Shown piece after piece: positions 47,601 to 59,600 of a stretch of 64,000 bases of DNA. The notes below the pieces were generated by a model. It searched no databases. It was given only the letters and a program-made list of their open reading frames with translations, and was not told where the DNA came from. The stretch comes from Lutjanus erythropterus. Taxonomy: Eukaryota; Chordata; Actinopteri; Lutjaniformes; Lutjanidae. Numbering within the stretch: the stretch's first letter is position 1; each line of letters starts with the position of its first letter. Location of the stretch: positions 28,347,920 to 28,411,919 of the forward strand of contig CM034599.1 of assembly GCA_020091685.1 (NCBI GenBank). Reading direction: 5' to 3'. Both the position numbers and the translations under genes were made by a program.

Positions 47601-50600
47601 TCAAGTTTCAAAGCCTGACAAGGAGTTGTAAGAAGTACAGAGAGGCAGGCGAGGGAGCGGGGCATGGGAGTGTGTATGATAGGGAGATGTGTGTGTATGT
47701 GTGTGTGTTCGTGCATGGCTCCATCTGTGTTTTTGAGGGGGTTCACACACAAGTTCAGAGCGTGCATCTGCCATGCTCCACGTTGTTTATGTCTGCCCTG
47801 TGTCCTTAATTGATAAACAAAAACGGGTGACTCATTTCGTTGTGCATCTGTTGTAGAAATCCCCTTTAAAGCAACATTATGCAGGAATTGGAATTTTTTA
47901 TTTCGTAAAGATTTAAACTTGTCCAGTGGCCTCTTGCCTTGTTCTCTCTCTCTTACTCTCTTCTTAGCTTCCTCTGTCAGTCTTGACTTCGGTCGCTTCT
48001 CCTCTGCCATGAGAAGCTGCCGAGCCTGCTTACAGCCTCTTGCAATGCTCAACATTTCTGATTAGTCGAGTACTCATATAATTTTATTTCAGCCACCATT
48101 GATAAAGATCTGCTGCTGCAAAACAGTTTGTTTTGTGCGCATTCTTCTTCAACACATCAACATGGAGTTATGGAAGAACGCAAAAGGTGTATGTGAAAAT
48201 CTCCTGCAAGTATATACATGCACATAAATGATGTGTAAAACGGCCGTCGCTTTTTTTTTACGTCAGTGGACTAATTTGCCTGATCTTGGTATGTATTAAG
48301 ACCATGTTGGAAACACAGGAAGCAGCAGGCTGATGGAGCATTTTAGTTCCTTGAAAAGTGATTCTTGAAACTAAAAGTTCCAGGTAGTTTAGGGTGGAAA
48401 CTTTACTGAACTGAGATAACTAGCTGATAGCAAGTATATTTAGTAGCAGTTGGAAATTACTTTAGCCACATCTGTCCATCAGGACAACTACATAAATCAC
48501 AGAGTTCAGGCAGAGTAGCCGGCGGACATTCCTATGCCAATGTTATTCAGGTTTCTTTGGCAACAACTATGCACTGCAATCTGAATATGCATTTCAGTTG
48601 GGAGTTTTACCGCTGTTTGTGGTGGATGACCTCTTGCCTGTTGACCGTTAGCACTGTGCAGTGTAAACAAACCAACTAGCCAACAGTTTGCAACACTGGG
48701 GTAGTGATGCATGCGCAAAAGAAAAGACCACATATCTTGTTGGATGGAGACTGGGGAAACACGTCATGAAAGGCTCGGACATCAACAGGTTTTTGGATAT
48801 GCACAAACATGGCAATGCAAAAACCTTTTCAAGACAGTGGTTCAATGAATGAAAGAGAGAGACTCTTTGCACAATTTAACCACCCTTGGAAAACTTTGAC
48901 GCAAAGAACCAAAATAATAGTTCTTTAGACAAAAGTTCTGGGTAATTTGGATGGAAAATTGATTTAACTGAGCTAATTAGCTCACAGGGGCTATATTTAG
49001 CAGCAGTTAGCAGTTACTTCAGCTACATCTGTCCATCAGGAATCTCCATAGATTACAGAGTTGAGAGTTGAGGAGGACATCAGAGGAAAAATCAGTGACA
49101 TAGCTGATGATGTGTGACATAATGTCATACAGTATGGTGTTACAATCATATTCATCAACCCAAGTTACATAGTGCGAGAATGGGCCTTCGAGTTGCAGAG
49201 TGGCAATGAAAACGGCACCATTCACTCTATTACAAGTCAGTGTAGCATCAAAATGAAAGTGAAATACTTACATAATGTTGCTTTAAGATGAAAACTCCAA
49301 ACATGAAAAGTACAACAGGAGCAACACACTCAAACACTTTTTCTATTATAGTGATTTAATGAAGTTGCCTTTAAGTATTCCTGGCATGCTCGTCCTAGCT
49401 CTCTACTCCACCACCACCCAAACCCTAAATGACAGGACAGCATCTTCATCTGTGATCTTGCGTATCATTATGACCATTGCTTGAGTGATTCATGTGTTTG
49501 CACTCAAACTTAAGGGCCGCCGACTTCTTGTCCTCTGAGCTGCATATTTTGTCCGCCACCTCCCCCTTTTTCATAAATCTTAGTTATTTGCGACAAACAT
49601 TCGAGCTGCAGATGTTCACAACATTGTTGATGGTTTTGTTTGCTAGTATAAAATCTATGACTTTGACTGTGGCCTTTGTGACACTGGATGCCTACGTCCT
49701 CTGCATGGTAAGCCCTCTTTCTGCATGTGCTGACTCTGCCTGTCTGGCTGTGTCTGTGTGTGCTGACCACCTCTCTCTCCCCCTGTCTATCTCCCCCTTC
49801 CTCTTTGCCCTCCCACCCTCACCCCTCCTCTCACAGGCCGTGTGTCGCTGACCCGGGGTGCCTCTCTGCTGGTGGAGCGGCTGACCCTGGAGGACGAGGG
49901 CTGGTTCGAATGCCGCATCCTGCTCCTGGACAGCAAAAAAGACGACTTTCAAAACGGCACATGGACGTTCCTCTCCATCACAGGTGCAGCACTGCAGGGC
50001 TTTGGGGACTCTGGAGCTGCTCCTTTCGTTGCTCATCACTGGCACTGTCTTTGTTTAGAACAGCCACAGCATGGAGCCTGGCTGGGCCTCTGAAGGTCCT
50101 GGCAAACTGAATATTCCTGAGTGTTTTAGCAGCATATCAGGCCCTCTGTGTGACATTCTGCACACACAGTGATCACATCTTGTCTTTGTATATGCTGAGC
50201 CTGCTGTGAGCTAATGTCAACGTAGGAGTTGGTTTTAGAATAACAGGAGCAGGACACTCAGTGTATGCAAAGGTTTGTGTGGGCTAAAGATTAAGGTTAA
50301 AAGCTTAAATCTGAGTCCCTTTAACCCACATACATCCCACACCAGTTTTGCCATAGTAGAGTGAGGAGTTCCATTGAGAGTGTCAGGTGGGATTTGATGA
50401 TTGTACAACAGTGAATGAAAGGCCTACATGTGCTGCATCAGGTTGCAGATGGACACCAGACACCTTTCTTGTACACAGCATTACATCAGTGCATCCACTG
50501 AATATCATAAATACATGTTACCTAAGAATATGTTAAGTAATCCCAAAACCAGACTTGTCACACAGACATTGATGACATATTTCATCCAAATCCCTTTCCA

Positions 50601-53600
50601 ATTCAATGAGTGCATATATTTTTAGCATGGATGGTCCCATCAGGGGAAAAAACTAACAATTGTGGTAGTGTGAAGTTTATTTTCTCCCCTCTATAACACA
50701 GGCAAAAAAATGTACTGCGAAACATTAGTCAGTCCTGAGAGTTTTTGTAGGATCTTCTGAGGTTTGTGGTATCCTAGTTATTGTGCTCTATTTACATTTG
50801 TGGTACTTAAAAACACCACATTTGGAAGCACTAACAATGACTATGTTTAGACACACACTAATTTCCCAAATACAATAACAATCTGAATTTGACACAGGTC
50901 ATGTAAACAGCATATTCCCTTTGGATATTCTGAATTAGGGTAGCATTCTCAGATTAAGACATGTTGGATATGCCGATATTATTCGGGCTTGAGGAGCGGT
51001 CTTTAAATGCAACTACACAATCAGAATATGCAATCAGAATATGTGTCTCAGTTGTGCTTTTAACTGCAGTTTGTGATGTCTTGCCTGTTTGCAGTCAGAT
51101 CTGTACTGGAAACACACCAACTAGCCAACAGTTTGCAAGGCTGGAGTAGAGATGCATGCACAAAAGAAAAACCTGCGTTTCTTGTCGAACAAACAAACGA
51201 AAGACTTGCGTATCAACAGGTTTTTAGATATGTGCAATGCGAACTTTTTCAGGAAGGTGGCTGAATAAATTAAATAGGCAGGCTCTGTTTACACAAACAA
51301 GTTTACTACTATTGGAAAACTTTGGAAAAAATGCTGTTTTGCCATAAAGAAGCAAGTAGCTCCAGCCATTCCACTTTCCCATGATTGTAGTACATATGGC
51401 TGCATGTAAACATGAATTTTAATGGAATATTCATTTTCATCAGCCATGCAAACAGATTAGTGTGAATATTGTCTATTTTAATGGGATAAAGGCAAAAACT
51501 GGCATATTTTGTGCAAGTAAATATTCACTGTCTCTTTACACACATATTGACACAGTTACCTATGAAAATCCGTAGATCCCCTTGTGGACTGTTTAGATGG
51601 GAAAGCTATATCCAAATACACCCAGTAACTGCCCATATCCACACAGAGACTGCTCACAAGGTCTGCAGGTCAATTAGAAAAACTTCTCAAAGCACCATAA
51701 CTAGTTGTCACTTAGCTTTACTGTACAACCAGAACTTTTTATGTTTGGTTGTTGTCATGATTAAGGATGTCTTTTAAGTATTTAGTGAGAAGTTGTCCCC
51801 CCTGAAGATGCTCTGATTGACTGTTGACTTCAGCATTTAGTGTTCAAAGTTGAGTAAGCACTCTGATTGTCTTCTCTGTCCCATTTGAATATGTAAATAG
51901 AGATAAATATTTTATTTGTGCTGTCTTTGTTCTAGCTCCACCTGTGTTCATCAAGACACCACCAACCTTCGTGGAGGTTCTGCTTGGAGACTCGCTGACT
52001 CTCAGCTGTGGAGCCCATGGCAACCCTCGACCAACTGTTGTCTGGCACAAAGATGAGAGCCGAATTGAGAAACATGAAAAAATAAAAGTGAGTTGGATTA
52101 ACAGATGGCATTTGCAGTATTTTAATTAAATACTTTATAATTAGCATTTTACTGTAGGAGTAGAAACTTTGATGTTCCTTTGATGCAGAATGCTTTGTCG
52201 TCCTCTGAACGACAGCCTCATGATCTTCCTCTGACTTCTTTCTGTCTCTTTGATTCTCTTACTTTGTACCTTCGCCCCCTTTTAGGTGCTCAATGGTACC
52301 TTGTCTTTGGCCTCCGTCACAAGAAATATTTCAGGAGTGTACAAATGTCACGTGTCCAACACAGAGGGGAACCTGACCCACTCAACGCAGCTGCAGGTCA
52401 AAGGTCGGTGTTGAACTGTCAGTCACCAGGGAGAGACAGAATCTCTGCTTATCTCTTATTATCTTATGTTTAAACGTGCTGTGATGTGCAGATCAACAAC
52501 ACACAGACATTTTTAAAAATAACATTTACCACAAATATTTTTCTGGTACAAAACATTTATACACGGAAATTAAATTGTCCTCTGATTCCTATACCACTCA
52601 AGGACTAATGAGATTGCTGCGCTACTAAAGAGTCTATACTGCCACCTACAGTCCATCCCCCTCTGTTGCATTAAATCAAGGCCTGCAAACACTGAACACT
52701 GATATCTTGACAGGCTACATCACTATTGGAGGTGTCATAATTTCAATATTAAATCAAAAATCAATTGAAATGACCTTTCAGTTTCAAGAACTGAATTTAA
52801 AGGCAGCGTTGCCTCAGTAGTAATAGTAGTAGTAGTTGCAGTAGACTTTTTTTAAAAATTAATTTGTAAATTGTAAATATAAAATGTATTTGTAAGGCTT
52901 TGTTGATCTGTACAAATCAAAATTCAATATTTGAACAATCCATTTTTTTAAAAAATGTTTAAACTGAAAAATGTAATCGAATCAGGACCCTTGAAATCGA
53001 GTGTCATATCGAATCATGGATTTGGAGAATTGAGACACCCCTAATTACTATATAAACACAATATTAACATCAGAATGTGTTCTCTTTTCTTTCAACATGT
53101 TAAAAGGACCTCCAATCATCATCATCTCCCCAGAGGACACCACTCTCAACATGTCTCAAGATGCAGTTCTGCAGTGTCAGGCTGACGCCTACCCCTCCAA
53201 CCTCACATATGAGTGGTTGAAACAAGGACAGAATGTTTACCATATTGAGTGAGTACATTTCTTTAAAGTATCTACTAACCCTGAATACTTCATGTTTTTT
53301 TCTGTCAAATTTAAAACATAATTAACATGACTATGACCTTGTTTAGGCTAAAAATAATATGACATTGTATCCCAAGTAGGGATGTAGCAATACCAGAAAT
53401 TTAATAGTCGGTACCAATACCAGTGAAATTTCACAATTCTCAGTGCCCAATTCAATATCACAGTAAAAAAACAAAAAACAAAACCAAACAATAAATCTCA
53501 TGTATGTATTTTGGTGACAGATGACTCGCACTGAATGATAAGGAGTCAGGACGATAACCTACTTCTACGAGCTATGGTTACATTAGATTTGCCTGAACAC

Positions 53601-56600
53601 AGCAGCCTTCAGCGTTTAGTAATCGCACACTTCATGGAACACAGTTGGCTGCACAGCAATGCGGGATGTCTCAAACTAAAATAATGGTTTCAAGATTAGG
53701 TTAACAAGGACAACACTGTGAATACATTGTTAATGTAACGTTGACATGAATTGAAACTCACTCTACTCATTCTAAGTTGGAATTGTTTCCCCCTTTCGTC
53801 TGAAAAGTTGGGTGACTCCGTTTACGCACTGGTTTTTGCAAATTCATTACTGGTACCTGGTGATACGCCTCTAACACAAAGTACTTCCATGTTTTCCTTT
53901 TTGACAAGTCAAGACAGAGCTGTCATTATAACTGTAGAGGTAAAGGTGGGAATATCGATACCAAATTGATACCGATATCCTGGCATCAGTAGGATCCATA
54001 CCAAAAAAAGGGATCAGTTTCTCACATGTGTGCTTTCCTTCTCCACTGCTGTCTGTGTACACTTAAACAAAATATGTGTCATCCTCTTCCTTGGGCATTT
54101 AATGGCAGATTAGAACACTTGAAGGCGGATACACTGGCCCCAGTCAGATCTGGAAGAACTGAATTGTTGAAACACAAGGTCATTGATTGATGATATATTG
54201 TTACTGCTAAAAGACTAAAGCTAGCTTACATCTCAGCAAACACCTGTTGGATAATGAAATACACCATGTATATGTTTATGATAGACGACAGAAACACACT
54301 GATTAACATGGGAAAATGAAGTGCAGGGACTTTGAGGCAGTCACCCAGCCAAACCAGCCAGACGAGAGCTAAACCCAGGTTGGAGGTAACGTTACAACAG
54401 CTAGTAAGTTAGCATTAGTTAGTCGGACATGTTACTGTTCGCAGCTTACATTAAAGCAGAGAAAGAAAAAATTTTAATCCATTCCCCGCATGTGTACTCA
54501 TGTGTTTTATGTTTTTGAAAAGCGACAAAAATGACACCACTGTGAGTGTCACACATCTTAGAGCCCCTTGCACACTGCTTCAACATGTAGAGAAATGCAA
54601 AGCTTCACAGGCCTACAGCACCCTAGTTACGGTTGATGATCTATGGCTAGCTAGGCTTAGCGAAGGGTCATTTGCATCCTCGGTGCAACAAGCACTGTCA
54701 CGTTTTTAGATTTTGGGATCGCCTTGGAACTGAAGCATCAGTTCTCGTGACATCCCTAATCCCCAGCTCATGATTTGACTCATTTACAAACCTTAAAGAA
54801 GAAGAGGGTCGGTTACTTCAGCGTAATACTGAGAAGAATATTTAAAAGAAGCCTTTAAATCCCTGCTACCCTGCAAAGGATAAGCAGTTATAGATAATGG
54901 ATGGACTTTAAATAAACACAATGGAAGTCTTTAAATAAGCACAAGGGATAAAGACAATGGATCAATTTGGCATTTTTCCACGCCATGCTGCTAATACAAT
55001 CAGTTCTAATTAGTTGTTCTAATTATTTTAATTATAAGACTATTATATCATCTGGTCACGAGAATGCTACAAAGCTCAGACAAAGGAGATTACTGTTCAG
55101 ATTATTGTGAAATTTCTGTGATAATTAAGCTTCTCAAACAATTAATTTCTATTCTTAAATTACACCATGGATTGTATCTTTTGGCTTTAGGTCCCTGAAG
55201 TCCCGAGTGAAGGTTTTGGTGGATGGGACACTTCTTATCCCTAATCTCATCCCAGAAGATGCTGGCAACTACACCTGCATCCCAACTAATGGGATACTGA
55301 CCCCGCCCTCAGCCTCTGCACACCTGAAAGTGAAACGTAAGGATTTAATCTCCTGCAAGAGACACCATCTGTGTGGTTTCATACATCCATTCATTATGAC
55401 AATAGTATTTTAAACAGTTTTCAGTCTGGATGAGAGCACTTCATGATACCAAAACAGCACTTGCTAAAGTTACTAATTACCTACTCCTGATTGCAGACAG
55501 AAGTGACAGCACAATTTTACTCCTTTTAGGTTTCAACACAGTCAATCTTAGCATCCTCCTGCATCACTTAGAGACCTGGGTTGGCCTCAGTGGCCCGGCT
55601 CTTAGCCTACTTTACACATACATCTCCAACAGAACTGTTTCTGCCGCTCTGAGTACTGTTATCTCCTCTGCAGTGCATCTGAGTTGTGGTGTCCCACAAG
55701 GCTCTGTTTTTGACCCCCTTCTGGCTTCTCTATACATGCTCCCTCTTGGCCAGATTATGCAAAACCATGATGTGTTTTACCATTTTTATATTGATGACAC
55801 TCAATAATACATGACATTGAAACTCACAGATCCTAGCAGCCTAGCTAATCTTACAGCTTGCTTATGTGGTTAATAATGTTTATTATATTATTGTTATTAC
55901 CTCTTTAGGAACTCTCAAGTTATTTTTTGTGATCAATTCCTCCTCATGTACTTCAGATCCTGCACGTGTAGGCCGAATGTCCCGGGAAACATACTTACCT
56001 GCGGGGATGGAGGGGGTCATTGTCTGCCCTGTCCAGGCTGATCCCCCTGTGCTGTATGTCAACTGGACCAAAGATGGGAACGACTTGAATCTTGATAATG
56101 TAAGATATGTAGTAGAGAAATACAATATGTGGCACCTCTCCCTAACATACAGCAAGCAAGAGAACTGTAGCGGGTTGAGTGACAAGTGATGTCATAGTAC
56201 AACTACTTGAATTTACTCCCTCTGCAAATGAATAAGTTAAGCATCTTTGTTATTTATTCATAAGTAACCTTAAAATTCTCAAGTCAACCTTGCTTATATA
56301 TAGTTTGGGGACAGTTTACTTACTTGTAACACCCTGCAGTAGCAGAAAGAAATTTTCCTTCCAAATCTTGTACTTTTTGATATCACTCATTCCTGAGAAT
56401 TGGGTTAAATCATGTCCTACTAGAAAAAAAAACTTTCCAAAATTCCAACTCTGTGAAGATGTCAACTCCATCAGACGGAAAATCATTTAATTCAAAAACT
56501 TAGGAGTAAAAATCAAAACCGCCTCAAAAATACATTTCACCCAAGTCTCAAAAATGATTCCCCTCTCAGAAGGGTGCTGTGAAACATAAAATATTTGCCA

Positions 56601-59600
56601 ACTTTTTTTTTCTTTTTTGGCCTGTCCAGTTCCCAGGTTGGATAGTGAACTCCGAGGGCTCAGTTTTCATAACAACAGCCAATGACAATGCTGTGGGCAT
56701 GTACACATGTACGGCCTATAATAGTTATGGCACCATGGGCCAGTCTGAACCCACGCAGGTCATTTTGCAGGTAAGGCTGATGTTTTCGACTTTAGTTACA
56801 GACATAATCCTTTCCTATAAGTGTACTCAGTTACATTTAGGCACAAGTAAAAAGACCCCCTCCCTCCTGCAGGACCCACCAACATTTCGAGTGCCTCCTC
56901 GGCCTGAGTATCTCCAGGAGGTGGGCAGAGAGTTGATCATCCCCTGTGAAGCCATTGGAGACCCCACTCCAAACATAACATGGAGCAAGGTACAGGAGAT
57001 TTTCCACTCTTGATAGGCAGAGGAGCTTCACAAGTATGGCTAATTATTCCTTTATGCTAACTTATACTTGTGCTGTCCTTCCTCACAGATTGGCCCTACT
57101 CCTCGCTCCCAGTACACTGTGTTGGCTAACGGCTCCCTCCTGCTGCAGCCTCTTAGTAAAGATCACCATGGAGGCTGGGAGTGCTTGGCCACCAATCGTG
57201 TAGCGACTGTCAGTGCAGGCACTGTGGTCATGGTGCTGGGTGAGCGGGCCAACATTTTTTCTTCAAACTAATAAGTTGATAAATGACACATAAAGGATGT
57301 TTTTGTAAGATTTAGTGGTATCTAGTAATGAGATTGTAGAAGTTTGGCCCAGATTATGTGATGTAATGTGAAAAGTTTACAGATCCAATCTGATTTTGCG
57401 ATTAAAGGATGGCATAATCAGTAGAATACTTGATTAGTGAAATAATCAATAGCTGCAGCCTTAATTATATTCCATTTCTGTCATATTCTGCCAATAGATC
57501 CCCCTAAATCTTACACACTGAACCTTTTACCAAATTCATGTGTATTGTCAACAGTTAAAACTTACAGATGTGTTTCTCTGTTCTTCAGGCACCAGTCCTC
57601 ATGGTGTGTCCTCAGTAACTGTCACCACGGAGATGAATCAAGCCAACGTGTCCTGGGTACCAGGCTTCGATGGTGGTTACACACAGAAGTTCACTGTATG
57701 GTCAGTAGCATAGAATATATATGGTATGATCTCAGCTGTCAACAACAATATGTGCTGTTTCATGTCTTTATTTTGCCTGTTTTTTATTTTATATTTTTAA
57801 TTTTTCAGGGTCAAGCAGGCATCCAGAGGGAAACATGAATGGGCGTCTTTGCCTGTACCGACGTCCAAAAACTACCTGCTGGTGACGGGGCTCCTTGCTG
57901 GCACCGGCTATCAGTTCAGTGTCCTACCTCAGAATAAACTCGGCTCTGGACCTTTCAGCGAAATCGTTTCTGTGCGAACGCAAGGTTTGTGCAACTACAG
58001 TCCATCTCCCTCACTCTCTCTAATGCCGTTAAGCTGTACGTACATATCAGTTTGAATTCATATTGGGTCTTCTTATCAGCTGTGCCAACAGAAGCTCCCA
58101 GAGTCGTCACCACTCTCCCAGTCCTGGATCCTCCCGTACGCCTGTCAGCCAACCAGACGGAGCAAGGGATTCTCCTCCAGTGGTCGCCTCCTGAGGCTCC
58201 ATCCGCTCCACTGACAGGATATGTGCTGCAGGCCCGCAGGGATCAGGGTCAATGGGTCATCCTCAGCAGCAACATCAGTGCCAATCAGAGTGAACTACTT
58301 GTACAAGGACTGCTAAGAGTAATAATTAATTTATTTCATATTTATCTCATGTAATCACAAGCATACTAATTTATAGTGTATCTAATCAAATGCCTGATCT
58401 GTCTTTTTCTCAGGATTCTGGTTATGATCTGAGGCTGATGTCACGTAGCAACAAAGTACTCAGTGAACCCAGTGAGTCTGTCAATGTCTCCACCATTGGT
58501 AAGTGGCTTTGTTTAGACTACCATGAGCATTATTTGCATATTGAGTCTGACTAAGGGTGCTCCAATTGATCAGCCCCCATTCATTATTGGCAGATATTTG
58601 TTTTAAATAGTTTGATTGGTGGTGTCTGTAAAGGCAGACCAGAAGACCCAATCGGATAACAAAGTGGCTAAATTAGCATTGAACAACTGTCAAATGCGGG
58701 TAGATTTTCTGTTTGTTGAGTACATTGGCAGGTAAATGTTTGCACCAAAATAGTCATGTAATTAAAAAAATCAGATTGAGTTTATAAGTATAGAACATCT
58801 TGAAAATTATCACATAGGTGCTTGGTATAGGTACGTTTTGCGACCACCATAATAGACTCTGGTCTGATTACAGGGATGGAGATTTACCCGCTGCGCCCAA
58901 GTTTCTTGGAGGTCATTCCTGAGCCCCTGTTGGCTGGCGTGTTAGGAGGAGTGTGCTTCCTGTTTGTGGCCATCATCCTCTCACTGGTGACAGCGTGCTT
59001 TATGAGTCACAGGAGACAGCGCCGGCGCAGAAAGAGAAGACAAGGTGAAACTTTGTATTTACACAAGACAAAAGACAAAAATGCTTTTTTGTTGTTTAAA
59101 ACTCTGTTAGTGTGCAGAAAGTGCAATTGGTGACCTCTGAGTTTATGTTAAATACACTTTGTTGTGATTGGAAAATTTCAACTGTGATATCGTTTGATTT
59201 TAATCCTTTCATGTTTTCTTAGATCTTCCATCTGCCTTCCAGAAGAACTCATCTCCAGAGTAAGTATCTTCATCAGTGCACATGTATATTTTTATTGAAC
59301 GTTTTTGTTCCTTCATTTGGATTTTGATTGTACAAGTTCATTTTATTTATCTATCTTGCTAATTTATGGCTTTTTTGTGAAGATGGAATGTTTCTTTTTT
59401 TTTTTTTTTTTTTTACTTTTGATTGGGTTTTGCAACAACATACAATTGTGTTATCAGACCAGTGGTATACAGTGTATTCCCTTTATACAGACATTATAAA
59501 AGTGACAATTGACACATTCTTAAAAAACATTTTATTATGTTAAGGGGGAGGACAAAGACAGAATATTTAATTAATGTACTGTTATTATAGTCATTGGTCA

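Larger units (their letters stand above)
37325..49836 (+). other. igsf9: igsf9 intron 3
   Basis: A 12.5-kb intron inside the Ig1 coding region, dominated by nested DNA transposons, a large palindrome and a SINE (separate entries). Three long chance frames (38402-38869 minus, 45959-46474 plus, 47582-48055 minus) have no domain features. Confidence 0.9.

Noticed and set aside
47582..48055. 157-codon minus-strand frame
   Set aside because: It runs across the left border of a TIR transposon (47866), so it is not a single evolutionary unit.
37325..49836. Missing igsf9 exon between exons 3 and 4
   Set aside because: The unusual 12.5-kb gap prompted a search, but the junction HPNYKG|RVSLTRG matches the known Ig1 sequence order of the family, so nothing is missing.
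56290..56560. Possible L1-like coding remnant in igsf9 intron 9 (FKNLGVKI-like text near 56490)
   Set aside because: Similarity is too weak and frames too broken to claim by eye.
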